DNA from: an uncultured Allobosea sp. | GTDB lineage: Bacteria > Pseudomonadota > Alphaproteobacteria > Rhizobiales > Beijerinckiaceae | Direction: 5' to 3' | Assembly: GCF_945956895.1 (NCBI RefSeq) | Contig: NZ_CAMFJF010000030.1 | Span: 1 to 47,377 of the forward strand | DNA: 47,377 bases | Part shown: positions 9,592 to 17,131 of the stretch, one piece after another | Position numbering within the stretch: position 1 is the stretch's first letter | Layout of the letters: every line of letters starts with the position of its first letter | The notes under the pieces: model-generated | Seen by the model: only the letters and a program-made list of their open reading frames with translations | Database searches by the model: none | Told to the model about the DNA's origin: nothing | Program-made: the position numbers and the translations under genes

Positions 9592-9685
9592 CGCCATCAT
9601 GCTCGCCCTTGTGGCGAGCATCCACGTCTTGAACACGGCTTTCGACCAGCGAAGGCGTGGATGGTCGGGACAAGCCCGACCATGA
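9592..9685. repeat. compound palindromic repeat between minC and the PLP-enzyme gene
   Basis: Two nested hairpins are seen: ATGCTCGCC paired with GGCGAGCAT around a short loop, and ATGGTCGGG paired with CCCGACCAT. The outer sequences CATCCACG and CGTGGATG are also complementary, so the whole can fold as a cruciform-like structure. It sits beyond the stop of the D-cysteine desulfhydrase-like gene and may end that transcript. Confidence 0.6.
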
Positions 9686-9712
9686 CGCAAGTGGGATGCC
9701 GGGGTGATTCCG

Positions 9713-10723
9713 TCAGTCCGTTCTACCCTGAAACACTTCCGGATAGGCGTAGAGCCCCGGCGCCCCGCCGGTATGCCAGAACACAACGGTCTCCTCGGGG
9801 CCGATAGCGCCGCTCCTGACCAGCGCGACGAGCCCGGCCATCGCCTTTCCGGTATAGACGGGGTCTAGAAGGATGCCTTCCGTCCGCGCGACAAGCTCGA
9901 CCGCTTCGATCATCGCAGGCGTGGGCTGGCCATAGCCGGGGCCGACCTGCGAATCATCGATCTCAAGCGCGGCCTGCTTGCCTCGCTGCCGGCCTTCCAG
10001 CGCGTAGATGTCATTGACCAGCCCGGAAACGATGGCGCCCGCCTGCTCGGCCGAGCGCGAGACGCTGACGCCCTGGACGCGGCAGGCGAGCCCGGCATCC
10101 TCGACGCCGGCGAGAATGCCGGCATGGGTGCCGCCGCTGCCTGTCGGCACGACGATATGGTCGATGCCGACACCTTCGGCTTTCGCCTGCTCGGCCATTT
10201 CCAACAGGGCGTCGCGATAGGCGAGGCTGCCCAGCGCGTTGGAGCCGCCGACGGGGATGAAATAGGGACGTTTCCCTTGCGCCTTCAGCCCGGCTACAGC
10301 TTCATCAGCGATGGCGGTCGCGTCCCCGCCGGGCGGGAACAGGCGAATCTCCGCCCCAAAAATCCGGTCGAGGAGCCAGTTGCCGTTGGTCCGATAGGAG
10401 TCGCTGCGATTCGCCACCGAATCGGTCAGCAACAGCACGCAGGCCAGGCCGTTGCGCGCGGCCGCGGCCGCCGTCTGGCGGGCATGGTTCGACTGGATCG
10501 CGCCCATCGTCACCAGCGTGTCAGCACCCTGTTTCAGCGCCTCCGCGACCAGGTATTCCAGTTTGCGCACCTTGTTGCCGCCCCCGGCAAAGCCGGTGCA
10601 GTCGTCGCGCTTCATCCAGATCGACGGGCCCTTGCCGTTGCGGCTGAGAGCCTGCGACAGGCGAGGCAGGGGCTCGAAAGGGGTCGGCAGCAGCGCCAGT
10701 TTGATCGTATCGCGTCGGTTCAT
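9713..10723 (-). CDS. dcyD: D-cysteine desulfhydrase / ACC deaminase family PLP enzyme
   Basis: A 336-residue fold-type II pyridoxal-phosphate enzyme. The PLP-Schiff-base Lys is expected at residue 51 in FAGGGNKVRKLEYL, and IQSNHARQTAAAAA is the Asn-His segment typical of this family. A glycine loop PTGSGGTHAG binds the phosphate, and a late FWHTGGAPGLYAYP matches D-cysteine desulfhydrases and ACC deaminases. Family members convert D-cysteine to pyruvate, sulfide and ammonia, or open aminocyclopropane carboxylate; sequence alone favours the first. The start at 10723 has GGGAG 9 bases upstream. It may be the last gene of the leftward peptide-transport locus, 111 bases after the permease, but a stem-loop and a perfect palindrome in that gap suggest its own control. 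Confidence 0.75.
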   Translation of the reverse strand: MNRRDTIKLALLPTPFEPLPRLSQALSRNGKGPSIWMKRDDCTGFAGGGNKVRKLEYLVAEALKQGADTLVTMGAIQSNHARQTAAAAARNGLACVLLLTDSVANRSDSYRTNGNWLLDRIFGAEIRLFPPGGDATAIADEAVAGLKAQGKRPYFIPVGGSNALGSLAYRDALLEMAEQAKAEGVGIDHIVVPTGSGGTHAGILAGVEDAGLACRVQGVSVSRSAEQAGAIVSGLVNDIYALEGRQRGKQAALEIDDSQVGPGYGQPTPAMIEAVELVARTEGILLDPVYTGKAMAGLVALVRSGAIGPEETVVFWHTGGAPGLYAYPEVFQGRTD

Positions 10724-10745
10724 TCCGGCAGGCTCCCAGCTTCGT

Positions 10746-10763
10746 GTCGCCATCGATGGCGAC
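10746..10763. promoter_or_regulatory. 18-base perfect palindrome upstream of the D-cysteine desulfhydrase gene
   Basis: GTCGCCATCGATGGCGAC is its own reverse complement over 18 bases and lies 22 bases before the chosen ATG. That fits an operator for a dimeric repressor or activator, or an RNA hairpin in the leader. No regulator can be assigned. An in-frame ATG at 10753 falls inside it, which is one reason for preferring the start at 10723. Confidence 0.5.
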
Positions 10764-10790
10764 GGCAGCATAGCGCGGTGACGGAGATTC

Positions 10791-10816
10791 GCCGGGCGTG
10801 CGAACGCATGCCCGGC
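10791..10816 (-). terminator. stem-loop after the DppC-type permease gene
   Basis: The arms are GCCGGGCGTGC and GCATGCCCGGC with a four-base loop (GAAC); 10 of 11 positions pair. It begins 19 bases past the permease stop, read leftward. No U-run follows, so it could be a Rho-independent-like terminator of weak form or an RNA end-protecting hairpin. Confidence 0.45.
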
Positions 10817-10834
10817 GTGCAGTCCAGACGCAGG

Positions 10835-11716
10835 CTACAGCCGCCGCGAGAGGCGCGGATCGAGCCGGTCCCGCAATCCGTCGCCGAGCAGATTCACCGC
10901 CAGCACGACCAGGGCGAGCGCGATCGCCGGGCAGAAGATCGTCCAGGGCGCGCGGGCGAGATAGAGCCGGCTCGATGCGATCATGTTGCCCCAGCTCGGC
11001 ACCTCCGGCGGCACGCCCGCACCGAGGAAGGAGAGCGAGGCTTCGACCAGGATCGCCGAGGCGCAGATATAGGTCGCCTGAACGATGAGCGGTGCGATCG
11101 TGCTCGGCATGATGTGCCAGAACAGAAGGCGCGGCGTGCGGGCGCCGCAGGCGCGCGCGGCCTCGACGAAGGGCAATTCCTTCACGCTGAGCACGATCGA
11201 GCGGACGAGCCGGACGACGCGCGGCAGTTCCGGGATCGAGATCGCTGCGATGACGATGCCGATACTGCCCTGGTTGAGGGAGACCATGGCGATCGCCAGC
11301 AGGATGGCCGGGATCGCCATCAACCCGTCCATCAGGCGCATGACGATCGCGTCGAAGCGGCGATAATAGCCGGCGAAAAGGCCAATCGTAAGGCCGATGA
11401 GGATCGAGATCGTCGCGACGCTGAAACCGACGATGAGCGAGACGCGGGCGCCGTAGACGGTGCGCGCGAAGACATCCTGGCCGAGCTGGTCAGTGCCGAA
11501 ACGCAATTCGGGCGAGGGCGGCTGCAACCTTCGGGTTGGAGCCTTCAGCATCGGGTCGCCGGCGATCAATGGCGCGATGATCGCGACGACGAGGAAGAAG
11601 ATCAGGATGGCCGCGCCGAGCAGCATCGTCGGGTTACGGCGAACGAAGCGGCCGATCCGGGCAAGACGGTTGCCGGCGGCGGGGGCAGGGGCGGTTGGGG
11701 CATCGATGGCTGTCAT
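10835..11716 (-). CDS. peptide-type ABC transporter permease (DppC/OppC family)
   Basis: A 293-residue inner-membrane permease. A cytoplasmic N-terminus leads into helix 1 (MLLGAAILIFFLVVAIIAP), then the OppC-N signature GTDQLGQDVFARTVYGARVS. The EAA loop that contacts the ATPases is EAARACGARTPRLLFWHIMP. A final stretch, EASLSFLGAGVPPEVPSWGN, is typical of DppC/NikC proteins. It pairs with the DppB-type gene 13 bases upstream and with the binding protein before that. No ATP-binding subunit (DppD/DppF type) is encoded in the operon or anywhere else in the window, so the importer must use ATPases from another locus. The substrate is probably a peptide or peptide-like compound, judged from the M81 peptidase neighbour. 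Confidence 0.92.
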   Translation of the reverse strand: MTAIDAPTAPAPAAGNRLARIGRFVRRNPTMLLGAAILIFFLVVAIIAPLIAGDPMLKAPTRRLQPPSPELRFGTDQLGQDVFARTVYGARVSLIVGFSVATISILIGLTIGLFAGYYRRFDAIVMRLMDGLMAIPAILLAIAMVSLNQGSIGIVIAAISIPELPRVVRLVRSIVLSVKELPFVEAARACGARTPRLLFWHIMPSTIAPLIVQATYICASAILVEASLSFLGAGVPPEVPSWGNMIASSRLYLARAPWTIFCPAIALALVVLAVNLLGDGLRDRLDPRLSRRL

Positions 11717-11729
11717 CGGTCTCGCCTCC

Positions 11730-12671
11730 TCAATGCCGGATGCGAGGGTCGATGAGCGAATAGGAGAGATCGACCGCGAGGTTGATCAGCACATAGATGC
11801 CGGAGAAGACGAGGATCACGCCCTGGATGATCGGGTAGTCGCGCTTCGAGATGGCGTCGACGACGAGGCGGCCGACGCCGGGGATGTTGAACACGGTCTC
11901 GGTGATCACGACGCCGCCGATCAGCAGGGCGACGCCGATGCCGATCACGGTGATGATCGGCACGCCGGCATTCTTCAGAGCGTGTTTCATCAGCATCGTG
12001 CGTGCCGAGACGCCCTTGGCATTGGCGGTGCGGATATAATCCTCCTCCAGCACCTCCTGCATCGAGGCGCGCGTCATGCGCGCGATCAGCGCGACATAGG
12101 CAAGCCCGAGCGTGACCGTCGGCAGCACGAGGTGCAGGAACCACGGACCGATGCCGTCCAGGATCGGCCGATAGCCCTGCACCGGCAGCCAGCGCAATTC
12201 GATGGCGAAGACGTAGATCAGGCAGTAGCCGACCACGAAGGTCGGCATCGAGAAGCCGAGCACGGAAAAGCCCATCAGCATTCGGTCGATCGGCCTGCCG
12301 GCCTTCCAGGCGGCGAGAACGCCGAGCGTCACCGCGATCGAGACGGCGAAGATCATGGTCAGCACGGCGAGCGACAGCGTCGGCTCCAGGCGCTGCAGGA
12401 TCAGTGTCGAAACCGGCGTGCTGGAGAAGATCGAGACGCCGAGATCGCCCTGGATCACGCGTAAGCCCCAGCGCCCGAACTGGACGAGCAGCGGATCGTC
12501 GAGGCCGAGCCGCTGGCGGATCGCCTCGATCTGCTGCGGCGTGGCGTAGTCGCCGGCGATGATCGCGGCGGGGTCGCCGGCCGAAAGATGGAGCAGCAGG
12601 AAGACGAAGATGCCCACCAGCGTCATCACCAGGATGGTCGATGCCAGGCGCTGTACGAGATAGCTCAGCAT
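11730..12671 (-). CDS. peptide-type ABC transporter permease (DppB/OppB family)
   Basis: A 313-residue partner permease. It starts MLSYLVQRLASTILVMTLVG, the usual DppB opening with the first helix, followed by FLLLHLSAGDPAAIIAGDYA. The C-terminal transport domain contains the EAA loop YIRTANAKGVSARTMLMKHA and ends with a hydrophobic segment before LAVDLSYSLIDPRIRH, a sequence almost invariant in the family. The ATG at 12671 was chosen because homology begins there; an upstream in-frame extension is not conserved in kind. It lies 13 bases before the DppC-type gene and 176 bases after the binding protein, with a strong stem-loop between. Confidence 0.92.
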   Translation of the reverse strand: MLSYLVQRLASTILVMTLVGIFVFLLLHLSAGDPAAIIAGDYATPQQIEAIRQRLGLDDPLLVQFGRWGLRVIQGDLGVSIFSSTPVSTLILQRLEPTLSLAVLTMIFAVSIAVTLGVLAAWKAGRPIDRMLMGFSVLGFSMPTFVVGYCLIYVFAIELRWLPVQGYRPILDGIGPWFLHLVLPTVTLGLAYVALIARMTRASMQEVLEEDYIRTANAKGVSARTMLMKHALKNAGVPIITVIGIGVALLIGGVVITETVFNIPGVGRLVVDAISKRDYPIIQGVILVFSGIYVLINLAVDLSYSLIDPRIRH

Positions 12672-12791
12672 TACGTCGTTCGTCCTCCGTCGGCTCGTTC
12701 TTTGATGCGGGCTGCTGGAGCGCCCGCTTGGCACGGCATCGCGTGCTCGCCCTCACGCCGCCGGCGCGGTCACCTGAAGACGGTCGGACAG

Positions 12792-12819
12792 GCGGAGCCC
12801 GCCGAGGGGCGGACTCCGC
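12792..12819 (-). terminator. stem-loop between binding protein and permease genes
   Basis: The arms GCGGAGCCCGCC and GGCGGACTCCGC pair at 11 of 12 positions around a four-base loop. It lies 28-55 bases past the binding-protein stop. Such hairpins between a solute-binding protein gene and its permeases commonly stabilise the upstream message and lower downstream expression; that role is inferred. Confidence 0.5.
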
Positions 12820-12847
12820 AGATCGAGTTCGCGGTCGGGCTGGGCTC

Positions 12848-14449
12848 TCAGCCCTTCCTGACGTTCCAGAACGGGATCAGCTCGGGCATGCCGATCAGCC
12901 CCGTCAGGTTGCGTAGCGCGGCCGGCTGGAACCACTGGCCGAAATAGGCATGGGGCACGAAATCCCAGGCGTTCTGCTGGATGTCGCGGGCGATCTGCTT
13001 GCGCTCGGCATCGGTCGAGGCGCCGGCCCATTTGTCGCGCAATTGCTCGTGCAGCTCGTTGGTCGGCCAGCCGAACCAGCCCTTTTCGCCGCTGGCCGCA
13101 TGGCCGCTGAGCGAGACCGGATTGCCGAAGGCATTGACCGAGCCGGAGGTGAAGAACACGTTCCAGCCGCCCTGGTCCGGCGCGGCCTTGACGGCGCGGC
13201 GGGTTACGACGGCGCCCCAGTCGGAAGCTTGCAGCGAGACGTTGAAGCCGGCCTGGCGCATCCACTGCGCGATCAGGTTGGCGGCGTTGTTCATATAGGC
13301 GATGTTGGTCGCCTGCAGCACCACGACCGGACGCCCGTCATAGCCGGACTCCTTCACGAGCTGCTTCGCCTTCTCGATGTTCGGCGCGCCCTTGAACCAG
13401 TCGATATTGGCGTCGTTCTCCATCGGCGTGCCCATGCCGAACAGCGAGGAGCAGCCGCGGAAATACTTCTCGTCGCCGAAGGTCGCCTTCATCACCTCGG
13501 TCGGGTGGATGAGGTGCAGCATGGCCTGCCGGGCCTTGACGTTGTTGAACGGCGGGTGGAGCCAGTTCACGCGCGCCCAGCCGAGCTGGCCCTGCTTGTT
13601 GAGGACTTCGAGTTTGATCGCCTTCTCGCCGGCGAGCGAGTCGAGCAGATCGACGTTCGGATACTCGATCATGTCGATCTCGCCGGCCCGGATCGCGGCG
13701 ATCGCGGTCGCCTCGTCGGCGATGTTCTCGAACACGACGCGGTCGACATTCACGACCTTGCCGCCCGAGGTCATCACCGCAGGTTCGGAGCGCGGTACGT
13801 AGTTCGGGTTCTTGTCGTAGACATAGCGCTGGCCCTGGACGACCGCGCCCTCGTTGAAGGTGAAGGGGCCTGAGCCGAGGATCGTGCTGATCTGCTGGTT
13901 CGGGTCGGTCCCTGCCTCCTTCTCGCGCATGATGTAGCAGACATTGGTGGCCGCCTTCGCGAGCCATTCCACCACGAGCCCGTAGGGCTCCTTCATCACG
14001 ATCTGGAAGGTCTTGTCGTCCTTCACCGGCGTGTCGGCGAGACGCGCCATCATGTGCTGGCCGCCGCCGTCGCGGGCGCCCCAGCGACGGATCGAGGCGA
14101 CGCAGTCCCTGGCCGTGACCGGCGTGCCGTCAGTGAACCGCAACCCGTCGCGGAGTTCGAACGTATAGGTCTTGCGGTCGTCCGAGAGCGACCATTTCGA
14201 GACCATCTGCGGCTGCGGCTCGAACTTGTCGTTCACGCCGAACAGCGTGTCGTAGACCATGCCGGCGTGATACGAGGTCATGTTCGCCGTCGTCCAGATC
14301 GGATCGAAGACGCGAAGATCGCCGTGCAGGACGGCGCGGATGGTGCGGGCGGCTGTAGGCGTGGTCTGGGCGCGGATCGTGGCCGGCGCGGCGACGAGCG
14401 CGCCGGTTGCCAATCCGCCCTGAACGAAGCGTCTGCGTGTCGTGGTCAT
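12848..14449 (-). CDS. ABC transporter substrate-binding protein, family 5 (peptide type)
   Basis: A 533-residue periplasmic binding protein. The twin-arginine signal TTTRRRFVQGG is followed by a hydrophobic run and cleavage near TIRAQ. The body has the SBP_bac_5 landmarks: VYDTLFGVNDKFEPQPQMVS near the N-terminus, WSLSDDRKTYTFELRDGLRF, then KNPNYVPRSEP and GEIDMIEYPNVDLL in the middle. A good AGGAG precedes the ATG at 14449. Homologues deliver di- or oligopeptides, glutathione or other peptide-like compounds. It lies between the M81 peptidase gene and two permease genes. It is clearly a paralogue of the binding protein at 37989-39578, with shared stretches such as DQGGWN and YVPRSEP. The ligand is not known. 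Confidence 0.92.
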   Translation of the reverse strand: MTTTRRRFVQGGLATGALVAAPATIRAQTTPTAARTIRAVLHGDLRVFDPIWTTANMTSYHAGMVYDTLFGVNDKFEPQPQMVSKWSLSDDRKTYTFELRDGLRFTDGTPVTARDCVASIRRWGARDGGGQHMMARLADTPVKDDKTFQIVMKEPYGLVVEWLAKAATNVCYIMREKEAGTDPNQQISTILGSGPFTFNEGAVVQGQRYVYDKNPNYVPRSEPAVMTSGGKVVNVDRVVFENIADEATAIAAIRAGEIDMIEYPNVDLLDSLAGEKAIKLEVLNKQGQLGWARVNWLHPPFNNVKARQAMLHLIHPTEVMKATFGDEKYFRGCSSLFGMGTPMENDANIDWFKGAPNIEKAKQLVKESGYDGRPVVVLQATNIAYMNNAANLIAQWMRQAGFNVSLQASDWGAVVTRRAVKAAPDQGGWNVFFTSGSVNAFGNPVSLSGHAASGEKGWFGWPTNELHEQLRDKWAGASTDAERKQIARDIQQNAWDFVPHAYFGQWFQPAALRNLTGLIGMPELIPFWNVRKG

Positions 14450-14473
14450 GTCGTTCTCCTCCGCGTTGCAACA

Positions 14474-14506
14474 GAGGGCCGCAGGCATTCGCCTCGTCTG
14501 GCCCTC
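14474..14506 (-). promoter_or_regulatory. nested stem-loop between M81 peptidase and binding-protein genes
   Basis: The outer arms GAGGGCC and GGCCCTC enclose an inner AGGC-ATTC-GCCT hairpin. It is in the 103-base gap, just upstream of the ribosome binding site of the binding-protein gene. It could be a processing site that raises binding-protein message over the peptidase; this is an inference. Confidence 0.4.
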
Positions 14507-14552
14507 ATCGGGTCATGCTTCTTCTCTCCTGTTCCTTTCGGGTGCGGTGGCG

Positions 14553-16022
14553 TCAGACGACGAGCCGGCCCGGCGGGAGCGGATCATGCGGCCAAAGCGG
14601 CCGGTTGATCTTGCGATAGGGATATTTGCGCACGTCGAGATGCGAGGGGCCACCGCCATCGGTGTAGATCACCTCGCTGGCGATCGGGCCGTAGGCCGCA
14701 TGGAAATGGTTGGTCGACTTGACGCTGACGATGCGCTTCTGCGTCGGGTCGATGCCGACGCTGGTGAAGATCTCCAGCCCCAGCGCCTGCGTCCGGTGCG
14801 AGAGCAGCGCGACATCGATGCCGTCGATGCGGATGCCGACCGCATCGCCGATCGGCACCTTGGCGGTGCCGAAGCTTTGCGTGCCGTTGCGGATGGCGCC
14901 GAGCACCGTCACCTCGCCATCGACCGGCGTGCCGGAGGTCGCGGCCGCCTTGCCGCCGAAGCGCAGCGGAATGGTCGCGCCGACGCCGGCCGTCAGGCAG
15001 AACGCGACCGCGACCGGGTCCCAGACCGGGCCGACAGCTGCATCGCCGATGCCGCGCTCGCGCAGGCGGTGGATGATGTTGGTGTTGTCGGAAGCCGCGC
15101 CGCCGCCGGCATTGTCGGTGGAATCCGCGATGACGCGCGGGCCGTTCGCGGCGCCGCCGAGCGCGCGGTCGAGAGCCTCGTCGAGCGGGGTTACGGGCGG
15201 CGCGAACTGCCCCTTGAGCGAGCGGAACTCCTCGCCGAGCTTTGCCGCCAGCGCATCGCCCTTCGCCTTGTCGTTGTCGGTGATGACGAGCACGCGGGTG
15301 CCGATCTCCGGTACGTCACCCTGCTGGAAGCCATGCGCTAGCGAGACCGAGAGAATGCCGTCCTTGCCTTCGAGCGCGCTCATCCGGTCGACGAAGGAGC
15401 GGCCGGGCTCGCGCGTCGTCGGCACCAGCTCGATCATCCGGCAGTCGTAGAGCGACATCACCGGCTTGATCTCGCCGCGGATCGTCCTGAGGATGATGTC
15501 GACCAGCTCCTCGGCCCGCTCGACGAAGTCGATATGCGGGTATTCCTTGTAGAGGATGACCGCATCGGCGAGGCGCACGCGCTTCCCGGTCAGGTGGCAA
15601 TGCGGATCGAGCTCGACGCCGATCGGCACGGAGGGGCCGACGATGGCGCGGACATGCTCGAGGATGTCGCCTTCGCAATCGTCATAGCCATGCGCGACCA
15701 TGGCGCCGTGCAGGCCGAGCAGCACGCCGTCGACCGGCAGCGCCGCCTTGAGCTGTGCGAGGATCTCGTCGCGCATCTCCTCGTAATCGGCCTTGGCGCA
15801 GGTCCCCGATGGTTCCGCCCAGAAGCAGGAACCCTCGATCAGCTCGAAGCCTTCGCGTTTGGCACGTTGCCGCGCGACATAGAGCGGGGCGGTGGTGTGG
15901 GTCGCCCGATCGGGATGCTGGCCCGCCGGAAAATAGGCGGAAGCCTCGAAATTGGCCCGGGATGTCGGGATGGGGGAGAAGGTATTCGTTTCGGTTGCGA
16001 GCGACGCAGCAAACAAGCGCAT
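14553..16022 (-). CDS. M81 family metallopeptidase (MlrC-like)
   Basis: A 489-residue member of the M81/MlrC family (DUF1485 N-terminal domain plus MlrC C-terminal domain). It begins MRLFAASLATETNTFSP, the family's usual start with Glu-Thr-Asn, followed by the metal-site segments GLHGAMVAHGYDDCEGD and VELDPHCHLTGKRV. The C-terminal domain contains IADSTDNAGGGAASDNTNII and RTQALGLEIFTSVGIDP. MlrC itself is a putative zinc peptidase that degrades linearised microcystin; most relatives sit with transporters and handle small amide or peptide-like nutrients of unknown nature. Here it heads the leftward transport operon, 185 bases past the IclR regulator, with a long inverted repeat in between. The actual substrate is not known. 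Confidence 0.9.
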   Translation of the reverse strand: MRLFAASLATETNTFSPIPTSRANFEASAYFPAGQHPDRATHTTAPLYVARQRAKREGFELIEGSCFWAEPSGTCAKADYEEMRDEILAQLKAALPVDGVLLGLHGAMVAHGYDDCEGDILEHVRAIVGPSVPIGVELDPHCHLTGKRVRLADAVILYKEYPHIDFVERAEELVDIILRTIRGEIKPVMSLYDCRMIELVPTTREPGRSFVDRMSALEGKDGILSVSLAHGFQQGDVPEIGTRVLVITDNDKAKGDALAAKLGEEFRSLKGQFAPPVTPLDEALDRALGGAANGPRVIADSTDNAGGGAASDNTNIIHRLRERGIGDAAVGPVWDPVAVAFCLTAGVGATIPLRFGGKAAATSGTPVDGEVTVLGAIRNGTQSFGTAKVPIGDAVGIRIDGIDVALLSHRTQALGLEIFTSVGIDPTQKRIVSVKSTNHFHAAYGPIASEVIYTDGGGPSHLDVRKYPYRKINRPLWPHDPLPPGRLVV

Positions 16023-16129
16023 AAGCTACCTTTCCGAAGAATGAACCCCATGTTCGGTTGGCCGCGAAGGCCATGTCAAGCTGCAGCGCGAGCGTGGGAT
16101 GTTGCAGCCGCTGCATCGATCGCAATCTA

Positions 16130-16168
16130 TGTAATTGCAAATAAGAAGCCTTCTCATTTGCAGTTACA
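16130..16168. promoter_or_regulatory. 39-base inverted repeat between IclR and M81 genes, candidate operator
   Basis: The arms TGTAATTGCAAATAAGAAG and CTTCTCATTTGCAGTTACA pair at 17 of 19 positions around a single central base. It is AT-rich in an otherwise GC-rich region and 108 bases upstream of the M81 start. The half-arm CAAATAAGAA recurs at 17022-17031 in the promoter region of the divergent ABC operon, which supports a regulator site shared by both operons. A terminator for iclR is possible, though no T-run follows. Confidence 0.6.
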
Positions 16169-16207
16169 GGCTCATTTCCGGCGGTGGGCTCCTGCCGAAG
16201 TCCGCGG

Positions 16208-16990
16208 CTATAGCGACAGTTGCGAGCCGGCCTCAGTGCAGCTTGCCTTGAGCGCCCTGAGGATCGCCTCCTCATTCGTCGCGATGCCGTGCCGTTGCAG
16301 GCAGGGCACCAGGATCGCAGCTTCCGCATGCCCAGCCGGCCCGATGACCGGGCAGGCGATGTCGGTCACCGCCATGATGTCGCGGCTGGCGGCGACGCGG
16401 TGCCCGAGAGCGTGGATCTCCGCAAAAATGCGCCCGGTATCGGCCGCCTCGAGGCGCAGCTTGTCAGCTTCCGAGGCTTCCCGCATCAATTGGCGCCGGC
16501 GCGTCTCGCTCTGGAAGGCGAGGATCAGCAGGCCGGAATTGGCGTCGAGCGCCGGCCGGCCATAGCCCGGCCGGACGATGACGCTGGCATCGAGATGGCC
16601 CGAGGTCGTTGCCAGCACCACGGTCTGCGCCCGGCTCAGCACGACGAGATGGGCGACCTGGCCGCTCGCCTCGCTGAAGCGCTCCATCACCGGCAGCACG
16701 ATCGAGGTGAGCTGGCGCCCGGCAGGCGTGCGGATGCCCAGGTCGAACAGACGGCGCGACAGCCCGAGCCGGTCGGTCCCGGCCTCGCGGGCGAGATAGC
16801 CGCGCTGCTGCAGCACGAAGACCATGCGGAAGATCTCGCTCTTCGAGCGGGCGAGGCGCTCGGCGATCTCGCGCGTCGAGAGCGGCTCGCCGACTTCGGC
16901 GAGGAGTTCGAGGATGTCGAGCCCCTTCTCCAGCGCCGGTGCCGCATAGCTGCCCTTGTCTCCGCTTTCGGAATCCGGCTGGTCGCTCAT
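16208..16990 (-). CDS. IclR family transcriptional regulator
   Basis: A 260-residue regulator. The N-terminal winged helix (about residues 20-75) contains ALEKGLDILELLAEVGEPLS and TREIAERLARSKSEIFRMVF, followed by LQQRGYLAREAGTDRLGLS. The C-terminal effector domain has the IclR pattern RDIMAVTDIACPVIGPAGHA. The ATG at 16990 was preferred because AGG lies a few bases upstream. An ATG at 17005 (5 residues longer) has no ribosome binding site and lies inside the 12-base palindrome at 17001-17012, the likely operator. It is divergent from the amino-acid ABC operon and co-directional with the M81/peptide-transport set, so it may control both. The effector is unknown, perhaps an amino-acid derivative. 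Confidence 0.9.
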   Translation of the reverse strand: MSDQPDSESGDKGSYAAPALEKGLDILELLAEVGEPLSTREIAERLARSKSEIFRMVFVLQQRGYLAREAGTDRLGLSRRLFDLGIRTPAGRQLTSIVLPVMERFSEASGQVAHLVVLSRAQTVVLATTSGHLDASVIVRPGYGRPALDANSGLLILAFQSETRRRQLMREASEADKLRLEAADTGRIFAEIHALGHRVAASRDIMAVTDIACPVIGPAGHAEAAILVPCLQRHGIATNEEAILRALKASCTEAGSQLSL

Positions 16991-17000
16991 GTCTGCCTGT

Positions 17001-17043
17001 TTCATATATGAAGCTTGACATCAAATAAGAAACGAACCTAGCC
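17001..17043 (+). promoter_or_regulatory. divergent control region: palindrome and candidate promoter
   Basis: TTCATATATGAA (17001-17012) is a perfect 12-base palindrome. It is followed at once by TTGACA (17015-17020), a consensus -35, and 17 bases on by CTAGCC as a weak -10. The half-site CAAATAAGAA overlaps the spacer. The arrangement suits IclR controlling its own gene and the rightward ABC operon. The weak -10 hints at a need for activation. Confidence 0.5.
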
Positions 17044-17131
17044 TCCAGGTAAAGGGGAGGCGGATGGTACGATCGTCGGATCATATCGCAGGTTCTGGGG
17101 ACGTCGCGCCGTCGTCGCGAGGCGGCAGGCG

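Noticed and set aside
8609..9673. Upstream extension of the minD reading frame to 626 residues
   Set aside because: The extra part runs antiparallel to no family, overlaps minC in another frame and is Arg/Gly/Pro-rich. MinD proteins start at the MGKVIVVTSG segment.
16130..16168. CRISPR-like or integron-like repeat
   Set aside because: It occurs once, with only a half-arm repeated elsewhere, and no spacer array or integrase is present; an operator fits better.
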